Source of the DNA: Eutypella sp. D-1
Taxonomy: Eukaryota > Ascomycota > Sordariomycetes > Xylariales > Diatrypaceae
Assembly (NCBI GenBank): GCA_023313575.1
Contig: JAJTTP010000007.1
Span: forward strand, 62,001 to 126,000
Length of the DNA stretch: 64,000 bases
Direction: 5' to 3'
The position numbers were made by a program, and so were the translations under genes. Under the pieces are notes generated by a model. That model saw nothing but the letters and a program-made list of their open reading frames with translations. It was not told the origin of the DNA and did no database searches. This document shows, piece after piece, positions 13,101 through 25,782 of this stretch (positions within the stretch are counted from its first letter, which is position 1; every line of letters starts with the position of its first letter).

Positions 13101-14883
13101 CGCTACGCGATCGTCCCGACGGTTGCGCATGGGAGCGACTATGCACCCTGGGATGATGCGATAAGACAATATGCACCGCCGGTGCGGCACTAACCGCCAT
13201 CTCGTGTGGCGCGACGAGCGGGCGCAATGATGTTCACCGGGGTTTTAATTATTCGTCACATTTGAAAGCCGGCATGTGACAAGTAAACCCGATGTCACCC
13301 ACACATCTCAACAACCATGAGGATAGAGTAGTGAGGGGGGCGCGCCTTGGGGAGGAGACCCTGGTCAGAACAGGGACCCCTTTCAGCTTCAAGGCCCCAC
13401 CATCAAGTGAAACTAGAGCTCCAGGAAGGTGGGCAAAAGGTTATGAATGACCCCAATGTCCCTCCCCCCCTAACGTGGGGAACGCGACCATCTGACGAAT
13501 AACAGAGTGAGACATGTGAGGGAGGCTTGCCCACCATCAGATAACACCAGGCCGCCAGGGCATGCCGTCTGACGACGGGATTTTTACTGACCTTGTCTTA
13601 GGTGACGAAAATAGACAGGGTCAAGTGACCGCACTCACACCTGGAGAGAGCGCGGGTAGATAGGCCCCGTGATAAGAGACCTGGGGAGGTACTGCTGGAA
13701 AGTTGCCCGAAAGGAGACATATCGGACAGGAATGGTTACTTGGACCCTCCGTGATGTGATTGCTCGTGGGGGTTGCAATGCACCCAATTCGCATCAATTC
13801 ACCTTGATAGTAATTATGTTGTTAATTGAATTGAGCATCCACCACCAAAGGAAGAGAGTTCGTTTGTTACTACTCTAGAGCGGGAAAAAACGGTACAGCT
13901 CGGAGGGATCATGTGAACGTAGGCAGTTTAACGATACTTATCCTTGTCGATCGTCGATCAAAGTCAAAGGGCGTCCTATCCATCCCGATACTATCGCGAT
14001 AATCGGGATTGGTGCACACATGGTAAATTCGATATTGAGATGTAGCTGTGAAGTCGAGGATTAGAGCCGCAAGTCCTCTATGGTCGGCGAAAGGACCTTG
14101 TCAGATTATGCGGGTCGATGCAATGCGTATGCCAGGCGCTGTTCTCGTTTGTTTCCCCCCGATCTTCCACGATTATCTTTCCGCTGCCTTGTCCGGGGGG
14201 TCATTGATGGGGATTGGCTGGCCCTATAGAGCAAATGCCGAGACTGGAACCAATTGAGAGCGATTGGCGTGTTTTGGCATTAAGCTATATCGGTGTAATA
14301 GATTTGTAAGTTTGTACGCCTACTGATTTTTAGTACCGGACTGGGTCTTCCGCAGAGACATTGAGTCAGAGAGTTACGGTCTCGCTGCCTGGAATCTGTA
14401 GCTATTCACACATTCGCATTTTCGCAACCTGAGGTAGATTATTGGTGCTATAAAGCGGCGCTATAAGGTACTTGACTTGGTCTAGGCGGCAGGATTCCCT
14501 GCCAATACCGACGTACGCTCTATAAGCCCGCCCTGACATTCTATCGTCCTTTATAGGTACCGACAGCCTGGGTGAGACCTTACTATAGGAGGCACCTTCA
14601 TTATCAACCTGGAACTCGGTGAAGGAGTCAATATAAGTACCTAAGTAGGTAGGTAGGCAGACATTTAACTGATTCCAAATCGGATGTGTCAGGTGAGCAC
14701 CCGCCGACTCGCTACCTACCTACCTAGAGTTAGGTACTTGGAGCTAGATACTTACCTGTAGGTAAGTGAACAAGGAGTCACCGGGAAACCCGCACACCGT
14801 ATCCCGTCCATAAGATCGTATCCTTTTAAGTCCGCCAAAGTCCGTTTAAAGTGGGCGAATCGAACAAATTCCTCTTGATCATC

Positions 14884-14909
14884 CAATTCAATTCAATTCA
14901 ATTCAATTG
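14884..14909. repeat. (AATTC)n pentanucleotide repeat
   Basis: Five AATTC units in intergenic DNA. Confidence 0.9.
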
Positions 14910-15257
14910 AGCTTATCGAGGAGGGTTTCTTCTCAATATAGTAAATTTTGTCCACTCCGGCATTCGTGCTTATGTCTATCTTTTATTAGTAATAGTCGCT
15001 GATGCTAACGCCGGCGATTAATATCGTCAGACTTTCCAAACCTCAACCATAACCTACATAGGTACCTAGGTAGGTACCAAGAAAAAGAAGGTACTTGTAC
15101 CTGACCTTGTGTCACTATTATTGATAATGGAGGGGTAGATCGGGATTGATCAATTGGAACAGTGTTTTTGCTTGTGACTGTAGCAAGCCCAGCATATGAC
15201 GCAGCCCTGCCCAGATGTCTTGGCTGCTTGGGGGCTTTGGGTGCTCACGAGTGACTA

Positions 15258-15281
15258 TGAATGTGAATGTGAATGTGAATG
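15258..15281. repeat. (TGAATG)x4 hexanucleotide repeat
   Basis: Four TGAATG units. The neighbouring (TTA)n run at 15370-15392 and the T9G15-like homopolymer junction near 15721-15745 make this a simple-repeat-rich patch. Confidence 0.9.
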
Positions 15282-18200
15282 GGGACACATGGACGGGATT
15301 GATTCTGTGATGCAGCAAAGAGCGGCATGTGGGTACCGGGCGAGGTGGCCATCCTTAGCGGGATGGAGGTTATTATTATTATTATTATTATATGTATACA
15401 TAGTATCGTCGGATTCCAGTTCCCTCAGCCCCTGATCGTTCGTTCTAAGTATCCAGAGTATCTACATAGTACATGGTCCACGAGTTCACACAGAAGGCAA
15501 ACAAACGACCTTTCAGGTTCGAACCGATGTTAAGGGCAAGTGAAAATGAAGTTCCTGGTCTCAGGCTACAGGGCTCTTCGTAGCTATCAGGCTGCTAATT
15601 TGGATCCCGGTGCTACCTACATAAGGTACATCTGGATTGACTATGGTACTTTACCCAGAGCACACAAATCCTGGGAGGATACAGTGGAGTGACGGCCTTG
15701 GAGAAATAGGAAGAGATGTGTTTTTTTTTGGGGGGGGGGGGGGCAGGAGGGAAGATGTCTTCTAAGAGAGAGATGAAAAGTAGAAACGAAAAACCGATCC
15801 ATGGATGCACGCCATGGATGTAGCTGCAGAACACTCCATCTGCTTCCACGCCTCCGCTTCCCCTTCGCTTGGTGCTCGGATCAGGTTCATCGCGTCTTCT
15901 CCCAGTCCCATTCTTCTTCCCATACATCCAATATCCGTCCAATATGGACATTGCCCTAGCAGTACCTAAGTATGACTCACCTCTGCGTCCGTCCCGACTT
16001 GCGTTAGGGGCGAACGTACGTGTGTGTAATCCATACCCCGGCATTTGCTTTCAGTACTTGTGTGAGTATGTAATGTAGTTGTAGGTACTTGAGCAGCATG
16101 ATGCAGGCTCAAGAGACACCATCTACGTGTAGATGTGAGGAGAAGGTACTGAACTGAACCATCCCTTTCCAAGTCGTTAAAGCATCGGCCGAAACCAAAA
16201 ATCAAGAATCATTGAAACTTTTTAGAACTTATTCGTCCAGACCCGACGGATCGTCAGGCAAATGCGTGCTCGTCGTTTTCTGTTCGCATTTCATTGGCCA
16301 ATTCGTCTCGACTACGTGTACGCATAAAATACCCTATTCCTCGTGGCATTGCCTGAACGGCTTGAAACATACTTAGGTGCCGTCTGGAGCCGGTCTTCCG
16401 TCCGACCAACCTGTTTCGCCCGGGCATTTGGACAACTAATTAACCTCTAGACTGATGCTCATCTTGGGGTAAGAGGGGGAAGAAGGAGGGGAGAGTGAAG
16501 GGGAAGAAAAAAATTTCATCGAAGATGCAGGCAATACACATATCAACTACGAGCGGGGAAAAGTAGGTTCCAGTCAACGAGAGAACTCCGAGCCGGCCAC
16601 GTACTCCCCCGGGTTCTCGGAGGAACAGGGGTTGAGCTGGTGGGCACGATGAGATGGCCGTGTCCTAGCTAATCAAAGCTGAACTATATCCACCCATCCT
16701 ACATGCCTGATAGTACCGCTCGGAACCTAAATAATTGATTGATAGACTAGAATCTCACGATGCGATCGTTATAGCCTAGGACCGTAAGTATATTCGTTCG
16801 TTCGTTCATTTGTTCGCTCCGTATGGATCGAAAGCCTCGAAAGCCTTGCCCGTCCGCCAACGTCGCCCGCTTGCCCGTCAAACCTGCATGACCCCTGTTC
16901 AGGTATCCAGCCCTTTTTTCTTCTCCAGCCGCCTGCCCGCGATCCGCATCGGCGATTAGTTAGGTACACCTGCACACGCGGGCCCACACACTGACTTGCA
17001 CCTGGATGTCTTGGCAACGTAACAGTTACAGCAACGGGGCTGACGGGAGAGCGACAGCTCATGTATGCTTTTTGAGCCTCGATCTCGGAGCTGCATCACG
17101 TTGCCGGCAATATGCATTCAACATGGCAGCGTGGGTAAGATCAACTGGCGAGATCTATCCTCCAGCACCCGCTCAGAAGTACCTAGTCAACTAGTCAGAC
17201 CGGTGGCATGAGAGTACCTATGGAGCAAACCTCCTATTTATCAGCTCGTATGCCTACTTACCTTGCTTACCTTGCCTACCTGGCGCACTTCAGGTGAGCA
17301 AACATCAAATACAGTAGATCAACATGGTCAGCCTTTTTAAGTCCTAGATATACACGTACGTACTATCTGTAGTCCTTGCCTGGTCGAACCACACGAAGTC
17401 CGATCTAGAACGTGAACCGAAACCATCAAACCAAACCTAACAACATATAGATATTAAGTACATGTAGGCAAGCGATCAGTTCCATCAGATTGCGCCACAT
17501 CCTCCCAAGGCCCCAGGCTCCCCGTTTCGGGTGTGACATTCGCTAACTGGCACCTCGAGATTCGTCGGATCTATCATCTAACGGCAAAACGTATCTCGGC
17601 ATGTATCTATCTACCTGATCATTGCTAATCCCTTGTCGACATACCTACCTCTACGTAGATACTTAGATATGTACTCTTTTACAGGACAATCGACACATTT
17701 TGCGTCGCTTCCGTTCTGGGGCTCGATTGTGGAGCAGAAGAGGCACGGGCAAAAACGTGTCTGCAGACACTTGGCCGGCCCTGATAAACAACGGTCGATA
17801 CCAATGATAACTTTTCCCGCCGAATCCACAATTGGTACCCAATCTGCAAGATCAATTGATTTATGCGCGGTGTTGTAAAGATGCGCGCGAGGGACAGAAA
17901 ACCGAAAGCCAAAGAAAAAAGTTCAAACCCCTCAATTTGCCTTCGCGATTAGATTTGATGCTGAACCTTCTCGCTTTGGGGGGAAGAGCCATTCTAAGAT
18001 TAGATTCTGGCAGTTAGTTTCTTACATTCCATCCACCCTATTTCCTTAGAAATCCTCGTGCCAACGCAGACATCATCCGAGATATGTGTAGTTGTAATCA
18101 TTCGTATCCATACACGTGAATTTACCTCCCATCTGGGACAAGTCGCCTGCGGTAGCATCAACACCAATGCGTGTGTACCTTATGTACGTTAATTATGTGC

Positions 18201-21200
18201 ATATCCAGACCTGGAGATGTTGAAAGTCAATTGAGGTTTTGCGTCTGGACTACATGATAGGTCAGAGGTGGGTTACAAGTCTATGAAGACCTGAATTCTT
18301 AGGTACATATCTGATAGGTAAATGGACAGGTAAGTGCGGATTTGAGTCGGGAAGCGTATCATCTCGAAATTATATGTAGGAGTTACCTAAGTACCTAGGT
18401 AGGTATGACTATTTTAACAGAGCATATAAAGTTGCATATGAAGGTGCAGTTGCTTCATCGGTTGCGTTTCAATTGACTTCCAAGGGTTATAGGGCTACAT
18501 AGTACGTAGCTCTTGGTATCCATGATGGGCAAGGATGGCAGTCACATCATGTACTGTTCCGTGAGCGTGGTCGATGGACCAATTGCATGTGACCATTGGC
18601 AAATCAACTCGAAATCAGGTAGATAGGCAGATAGGATGACAAACAGTCAGAGCTATAAGTAGAATGGGGCGGCAGAGTGGGGATGAGGGGCAGGGGAAGT
18701 CGGGGTTGTGCCGGATCTATCTCCGTATTTATGGATGATTCAATCATCATAAGGGCGGCCGGGAGAAGTGGATACTTAGATTCACATACCCATGTACCCA
18801 TGTAGATATGGTGTCACTTCTTAAGCGTTATAAGTTAAGAGAGGTAGGCAGGCAAGTAGGCAGTAAGTAAGTAAGTACCTTAGGAGAGAAAACGATTCAT
18901 CTAGGAGGTACTGGAAATACAGGAAATATAGGAAGTACAGCATGTATGAACCTGGGAATTTGCAAATGTTGAAACTTACAATACTTCCATCTATAAACAT
19001 CCATAGCAGACACTGTGGGTTTTCTGCCCTGCTACTACCCTACCACCCTGTAACTTTTGGTGGGAGTGGGAATGGAGACGGGCAAACTGGTTGACTGGTT
19101 GGACTGGTTGAGGTCACACAGCCTGCCCGCCTTATACGTACCGTACTCACCCTAGCTGCCCTAGGTAGGGGCAAATAGCAGTTGAACTAGTACGTTTTCG
19201 TCTTTACGTCTTGCGCGCGCGTCTGTGTCCTGCCTAATCGCTAGGTACTATTACATAGTACCTACCTACATGTTACCTACATGTAGGTAGTAGTGGGGGC
19301 AGAATGATAGTGACTGACTGGATTGAATAAGGTGGATGCTGATGGAGGGGAGGGTGACTCCCTTCAACTACACCATCAACCTTGGAAACCATCAAACCGT
19401 CAGTACAGTAGGCGGGCAAGTAGGTAAGGTTCCAAGTTACTTAGATACCTATGTAAGTAGGTATGTTACGAACAACCTACCTACCTCTAGCCATTCCCGC
19501 TACCTGTCGCCCATCACATTCATCAGCATGACCCAGCAAAATACATCCACGTTTGGGGGGGAGGGGAGGGAATGGCGACAATGCCATGCCCGTGCTCATG
19601 CCCATGCCCATGTCCGATGGGGGGATCTGGACCTTAAAGAAGGACCATGATCATCTCTACATTCACAGAATACATAAAGTTGGAAGTAGACATATAGGTA
19701 TCTAACACCATCTAACACTCTACTATTTTGGTTGCCTTGCCTCCTCCTCCCTCGCCCCCCCCTTCTTCTACCCTGCTTGTGCCGCCCCGTCAACCGTTCA
19801 TCGTTCATCGCTCATCGGCATCGGCATCAGCATCGTTGCCATTCTCTCATCGACCGGCCTACAAGCTTATGCCAATTACATACTTAAGTAGTCGTTCTAC
19901 ATAACTACGTACTTTTAGAATTCATCTACCTGCCAATCTGCCTGGCCTACTCATATCATTTGTACCTGGGTTTATCTGGCTGTCTGTGCCTTTCCCCTAG
20001 TGCTGCAATAGCCTCCGTTCCCACCTAGAATTATTAATTGCCTTGACTTTTCAACTTCATCTTCCGAATGCGATGGTTTCTACCTATCTGATAGTTTGCC
20101 ACTTGAAACCCTAATCAATCGGCTTTAGGAGAGGACTTAGGTTATATATTCACTCTTATTCATCTGACTTGTCCTTGAGGAGATTTAGTTACCTATTTAT
20201 TACTGTGCCCTCCCTCCCTCCCCCCTTCTCGTCTACCTGACGACTTTGGGCCTTTCTCCTTACAAGCTTACGTCTTCCCACTTTTGATTGCCATTGGAAT
20301 TATTCCGAATTGGATCCCAATTGCACTGGACTCTACCAGACTTCACTAGACCTGGCTCAGATCGAATTGGAACACCCTGGCCAATGATCAACGGTGTATT
20401 ATTTGACATTGACTATTAAGAAATCTAGAGTAACAACCAACCTGCCAACATACATTCTTACCGTGAGCTGTTGGGCTATTGACCCATTGACGGATTGCCA
20501 TTACCCTTCAGCCTGGCCGCCCTGGTAGACCCTTAACTACCCTGGACTACTTTCTATCGCTACCACCACCCCCGGATCACCTGTGGCTAAAATACACACA
20601 CGCCCCTCTCGCCATTCACCCTCTCACTCTCTTGCATGCCTGTTACATCTGCATGCCTCCCTCCTCATTCGTTTCCATTGTCAATTGTTGATAGTCGACT
20701 TATCAACCTGGTACAGTCGTACACATATCATATACATATGTATGTTGACTAGACAGTCGGCTATCAACATCTGCCTACTTCCACTTAGGTACTCTACCCC
20801 TGGACTGGATTCTTAAAAGAAGGCCTTTCCTCCATACAACTACCTACAACTACCTACGTAGATAGGTATATAAACCTCTGGATCCTGGGCCATTGAACGC
20901 TTCCTTTCATTCTTCTTTTCTCCGGAACCCTTGCTTCGTACAATCAAAACAACTGGCTCTGCCTATGAATTTGCCAACAAGAGCACAAGCCTCAGTTAGA
21001 CTTACATAGGACCTGGACCTCTTACAATCTTCAAACACCCCACTACCACCCACCTGCCATCCGTTATCCGTCATCCATGCATAGGACCTGAGCATCAACT
21101 CACCTATCTATACCAACCAACACAGGCATACATATAAGACAAGACAACTTGTATGCGTGTTCACGTCAACTACCTACCTAGGTAGATAGTCAGGATTCTA

Positions 21201-21540
21201 AACTTACAATAACTGGGTGCCAGCCAGACTCTACCGGATAACAACTCGGCAGAACGCATACTAGAAAGACCTCTTAGTCTTTAGTCTTTCAACTTGTGCA
21301 CGGTCACCGCTTGATGATCAACTCTGGGGGTGGCTCATTCGTCAATTAACTTAATCTCGGCGCAATCTAGGGTTCTGCCTGTCACCAGATTTGCCACCAC
21401 CACCACTACTACCACCATCACTACCGCCTACCACCTACACTCATCCACGCACATCTACATATATCTATCCATTATTATACCTCCCTACCTCCCTACTCGC
21501 CTACTTAAGTATCTACTTACCTTCCTACCTTCTTACATAT

Positions 21541-21815
21541 GTGAGTATGTAGAGGTAGTTCCCTGATAGCCATACAAACATTTATACATATACGTACACG
21601 TACACATACATGTGCGTACACACATACACACATATATACGGGCACGCGCATATACCTCGCTGTCTCTGTATAGGCGGTAGTGTAGTCATTCACTCCTACA
21701 TATACTTACAATTTTAGGCACCTAGGTAGCTTATCTATTGCTTACCTACCTGTTTTCCATTATATGCCTGACAAACCAACTTTGTCATAGCTTATTCCTC
21801 TTTCTCTCTCCGCAG
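21541..21815 (+). other. Possible 5'-UTR intron of the SWIRM-domain gene
   Basis: A consensus donor (GTGAGTATGT at 21541) and a strong polypyrimidine tract plus acceptor (CTCTCTCCGCAG ending at 21815), with CTGAC-type branch sequence near 21770, bracket 275 bp just upstream of the coding start. No coding frame depends on it, so this is inference from splice signals only. Confidence 0.4.
21583..21640. repeat. 58-bp perfect pyrimidine-purine alternating tract
   Basis: Every step from 21583 to 21640 alternates pyrimidine and purine (TA, CA, CG and TG steps). Such tracts can adopt Z-DNA. It lies within the proposed leader intron, about 320 bp before the start codon. Confidence 0.9.
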
Positions 21816-21958
21816 CTCTTACTACTTTGGTTTCCGCTGCCCCAATCCAACAACTGCCTTCTCTGTATCGGCCATATTGAACATTACCTCTATCACCCAA
21901 TTGCTTTGCTCTTGCCTTGCTTCCTTGCATTGAATTTCAAAGATCAAAACTAGCAACA

Positions 21959-23062
21959 ATGGCAACCATTTCATCCTCGAAGAGGGTGCTTGACATAAGC
22001 AGTCTAATGTCACCTCCGGAGCCACCTCGAGTCGGCTCATTTTCACAGGAGAGTAACCTGCGGCCATCAACAGCACACACTCCCTCGGATTCTCGACGAG
22101 CTCCTGGCCCTATTCCTCTCCTCTCTCCTCCCATCTCTCCAACGAAGTACAACGATAAGGAGATGCCGGACGCTTTATCTCCAGATGGCTCTCCTGTGAG
22201 AGACCCGATCTTATATCCGGCCCATGAAGCGACCAATCCATCCCACCAGGAGCCGCTGTTCGACCGTGATGAACCCGGCGATATCCAGCGCACCATTGAT
22301 AGTCACGTCGCTGCGCGATCGGCCGACCTCTTCACTTCCACTTCGCCGCCTCGACGGGAGCATTATGGTCTAGCACTGGCCTTCAAAGTGGAGGTGATGA
22401 AGAAATTTGTAGAAGATCCCAAGGGCTGGCATCGACGTGAGCTTGGCTATCTGCTTGCAGACAGACAGGCCCGGTCGAAGCGAAACAAGATCAAGCTACA
22501 GCCTCTGATGCCAGCCAAGCCTCAGCCTATTCGAACGCATGCACAGCGTGTTGCCAAATCCACCACCAAAATGGCAAAGCATGCATCGACTCCACGGCCA
22601 ATTCGATCCAATGCACCCACATCATCTAACTCGACGTCGACTCAGCGGAGCCCTGCGCCCGAGACCACATCCCGCCGAGGCGCCGCGCCGAATCGGGAAG
22701 ACACTGACTTCGAGTCACTGCCTGATTTTTGTCCGCCGACGAGCACTCTCCCCGACAAGCCGAACGTCCTGAAGGTGGATTGGAAAGGACCTCCGATTGA
22801 TCTCAGCAATGACCCCCACAAGCATCTAGTGCATAAAAAGGAGGAGGAGCTGGCCGCCGAGCTTCGCCTAAAGCTTAGCACCTACTTGACTAGCAAGAGA
22901 CGTATCTTTATTCGGGCGAGAGAGTGCTATAAGAACGGCAAGGAGTTTCGCAAGACAGATGCCCAGCAGGCTTGCAACATCGACGTCAACAAGGCATCCA
23001 AGCTCTGGACAGCCTTTGACAAGGTCGGCTGGCTCGAGAAGCGCTGGTTGCGCGACAATTAG
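21959..23062 (+). CDS. SWIRM-domain chromatin protein (Fun19/Laf1-like)
   Basis: A 367-residue single-exon protein. I chose the ATG at 21959 because of its good context (AGCAACAATGG) and because the family N-terminus MATISSSKRVLDISSLM starts there; an in-frame upstream start at 21917 would add 14 residues encoded by leader-like sequence. The N-terminal 270 residues are Pro/Ser-rich and disordered, with a conserved central block (YGLALAFKVEVMKKFVEDP; DFCPPTSTLP). The last ~85 residues form a SWIRM domain (ELAAELRLKLSTYLTSKRR ... DVNKASKLWTAFDKVGWL), a helical module that binds DNA or nucleosomes. Budding-yeast Fun19 and fission-yeast Laf1/Laf2, linked to the Clr6 histone deacetylase, carry this C-terminal arrangement. 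A chromatin or transcription role is inferred from family. The very long leader suggests tight regulation. Confidence 0.85.
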   Translation: MATISSSKRVLDISSLMSPPEPPRVGSFSQESNLRPSTAHTPSDSRRAPGPIPLLSPPISPTKYNDKEMPDALSPDGSPVRDPILYPAHEATNPSHQEPLFDRDEPGDIQRTIDSHVAARSADLFTSTSPPRREHYGLALAFKVEVMKKFVEDPKGWHRRELGYLLADRQARSKRNKIKLQPLMPAKPQPIRTHAQRVAKSTTKMAKHASTPRPIRSNAPTSSNSTSTQRSPAPETTSRRGAAPNREDTDFESLPDFCPPTSTLPDKPNVLKVDWKGPPIDLSNDPHKHLVHKKEEELAAELRLKLSTYLTSKRRIFIRARECYKNGKEFRKTDAQQACNIDVNKASKLWTAFDKVGWLEKRWLRDN

Positions 23063-25440
23063 CTGAGCGAAGCTTGCTTATTCCATAATCCATCCGGTAT
23101 GGATTCTAGGAGTTGACCACAATTCTTTCCTTCGAAGACTTTCTACTGATTCACGGCTTTGGATGTTTTGATGACTTTCGCACTGTCTCCTTTCTGGATC
23201 AGTTGGTGCGTTGATTGGATTCGGGGTCATATTTCTCCGATTGAGATTGGCAGGTTTTTAGCCTCATCGACTTTTCCACGTCTTCTGTTGATGCTTTGGA
23301 ACATCACCATGTATTTTGACGACGTTGTTCAGCACATGATGCACGCCAGCATTTCCTTTCTTCCTTCTCTATTCATCACGGCATCGCATCGGGGAACTTG
23401 ATCATTAATGATACCCGGAGTGTGCAGATCCCTCTGTTCAAGGTCCCTCCACTCCAATCACTTTTTTCCTTTCCAATCTCCTCGTTCTCTTTTCCCTGCA
23501 CACCTTTCTATTCCAGAGTCAGCATTGTCACGGTTGGCAGCTTTGAATTTCTCCGTTGGTCACGGTCCACGGTCCCATCAAGGATACCTCAGCATCATGC
23601 TCGGCGTTCGTGTATTTACGGTGGTTACGGTGGTCCATTAGAGCCTAAGACAGGCGTAACTTGCATTTCGAGAAACAGCACGAGGGGTACTTGGAACCAG
23701 TGAGCTGGGATCGGGCTACTTTCCTCGGTTATACAATTACGGAATGGGAAAGGATCTGTGGGATTCGTTCTGGGGCGGTGCGGGGAAGCATCTTGCGTCG
23801 GCTTCGTGGTTTTGGTAGCATGTAGCCGGACAGGGAGATATCGGGGCATATTTCTGCAACAATGCTCCCGCATAATGTACCCCAACAAATACGTCATTTC
23901 AAGTTCTATCATATGGATAAATCAAGGTGATACGTGATGCTATTGCGTTGGTCCTAAAACGTATAAGTACGCGATTTTCTAAGGCGGGATCTTCACATGT
24001 AAATTGTGCCAGGGGAGATAAACATTCTAGCCCTACGGAACCAAAACAGACGAAGCTGTCGGCGTCGGAGTACTACCTACGTAATTAGACCGTTATTATC
24101 GTTGTAGCCGCAGCCCGCCCCCTGCCTTAGCGTAACCGCCCACTGCGCGCCCGCTCGCCGCCAGCCGGATCGGCGGAGTCTAACCATAAAACCTTAAAAC
24201 AGGGAAATCCATAACTTTTACCCGGGAGACGGGGTAGGCACGACAGATTAACCCAAGTGGAAATCTAATGGACAGGGGGGTGGGTCTCTTCTCTTCCCTC
24301 TAGGTTGGTTTGGGGGTTGGGATTTTCCGGTACATACCATGATGGACAGTTCAGCTTATCCCCATGCATGACACGCATGTGTGTGGCATGTACTATGTAA
24401 CAGATAATATGCATGGAGGTTCTCGAAAAAGGAATTGAACCGCCGCCGATGGGTTTTTGGGGAAGCAGGGTAGAGCAGGGGGCAACGGCCACTACATGCA
24501 GCGCGACACTACAGCTCCAGGAAAAGTCTCCGTAATGCGACATAATCTACAACTTATCACATGAAGAACGGGGAGATGAAACTTACAATATGATGAGAGT
24601 TCGACCCCGTTGTTGAATATTTTTCTTTTTTCTTTTTTCTTTTTCAGATAGCGCAAGAGTAGCAAGACTGAGAACCTGGGTTAGTTACATTCAAGCTCCG
24701 GTCAAGAAAATACGCATAGATAACTAGGTAGGCATATGGTACGCAAACTACCCGGATTAAAACTAGACATCTAGACAGCCCTGTAGCTAGGATGCCGTCT
24801 GTACATTGACAGGGTTCAACCACAAAGTAGTAACAAGTAGTAAGTACGCGATGGGACGGTTTCCCGCTAATTCTACTCCATAAACGTCGACGCATTCACC
24901 CGCCCCTGGGATCCCTGGTTTGGCTCGCTGACTGGCTGAGGTAGCTAAGTCCTGGCCTCTGAGCTGGATAAACAAACATCTCCTGCAGACGAGGCTAGAG
25001 AGGTCCGAAGTGATGATCAGTTCGAAATGTTAGGACACCACTGCTCCATTCCACGAATAATTTATATGCAAATGCATCGTATAGAGTAGATATCTACATC
25101 CGGGGAGGAGAACATCAGGTATATCGTAGATTTTAGTATTATCTTATTCCCCACATACACTTCGCACCTACCTGTCTATATACGTGTTATACGGTAATTA
25201 TGTTGTACCTTGTGAGACCAGCTCACGTCTCGCACTAAACCCAGCCATGTACCTATCGACGTCAAGTAGCTAGCTAGCCTCGAGGCCACACTCGCACTGC
25301 ATAATACGATGTACTACCTGACCTACCCACTTACTTACCTGACTACACCACCCACGCAGATCGATCGGTCTGCGAAAAGGGGCAGAATCGACCAGCGAAG
25401 TAAGGCAAGGCGAGGTAAACCGGGGCAAGAATCTCCAACC
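23063..25440. other. 2.4 kb intergenic region
   Basis: No supported gene. It has a GC-rich patch at 24110-24180 and a T-rich run (TTTTTCTTTTTTC) at 24615-24650 that resembles either a polypyrimidine tract or a poly(dT) promoter element. A B-box-like GTTCGACCCC at 24600 lacks the rest of a tRNA fold. Confidence 0.4.
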
Positions 25441-25782
25441 CTAGGGGTCAGTCGAGAGCACGACATCCACCACGTCCGCGACGCCGAGGCCCTCGAGCAG
25501 GTAGCCGCCCACCTTGAAGACGGCGCGGATAGGTCGCCGCAGGAACAGCGCCCAGAGCAGCGTCAGGATCGCGCAGGCGAGGTCCTGCGGGACCGGCGTC
25601 AACCCTATTCCTCTGCCCTCCAACAACAGCAGCGGCTCGGACACCGCACCCGCGAGGCGCAGGAGCGAGGAGGGGACGGAGGCGAGTACGAGAGCGAGGT
25701 GAAAGCACAAGTGCGGGCACAGCGGGGGCTGGCAAAGCAGCAGCGGTAACGTCGGTAGGCCTGCTTCCGACATGGTTCGCAT
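25441..25782 (-). CDS. Small hydrophobic protein of unknown function
   Basis: An uninterrupted minus-strand frame of 113 codons from the ATG at 25782 (or 110 from 25773). I do not recognise the family. Support is indirect: nearly every third base of the body codons is G or C (CTG, CTC, GCC, GGC, GTC), unlike the surrounding AT-richer spacer. The product has two hydrophobic stretches (LPLLLCQPPLCPHLCFHLAL... and LACAILTLLWALFL) followed by RRPIRAVFKVGGYLLEGLGV, which would suit a small membrane protein. It could instead be the terminal exon of a larger gene. Overlapping frames on both strands are shadows. Confidence 0.45.
   Translation of the reverse strand: MRTMSEAGLPTLPLLLCQPPLCPHLCFHLALVLASVPSSLLRLAGAVSEPLLLLEGRGIGLTPVPQDLACAILTLLWALFLRRPIRAVFKVGGYLLEGLGVADVVDVVLSTDP

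Larger units (their letters stand above)
10189..21958. other. 11.8 kb gene-poor region and long leader of the SWIRM-domain gene
   Basis: I find no ORF with recognisable family motifs, coding bias over more than 100 codons, or exon chain. A locally GC-rich patch at 12930-13230 gives overlapping ORFs on both strands and is probably not coding. Simple repeats are frequent between 14.8 and 16.9 kb. From about 19700 to 21950 the plus strand turns pyrimidine-rich (CCTACC, CTTCC tracts), as expected for a long transcribed 5' leader of the downstream SWIRM gene. No tRNA or 5S rRNA was recognised. Large spacers like this often surround regulatory genes in filamentous fungi. Confidence 0.5.

Noticed and set aside
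12930..13230. Overlapping ORFs on both strands in a GC-rich patch
   Set aside because: ORFs open in several frames at once are expected from high GC; no frame shows family motifs.
15510..15525. GGTTCGAACC, a tRNA B-box-like sequence (also GTTCGACCCC near 24600 and GGTTCAATTCC on the minus strand near 24435)
   Set aside because: No flanking T-arm, anticodon arm or acceptor stem can be paired at any of the three sites, so no tRNA is called.
15613..16044. 143-codon minus-strand ORF
   Set aside because: It crosses a poly-G/poly-T junction (the PPPPKKK stretch) and has no family features; the length is plausible by chance.
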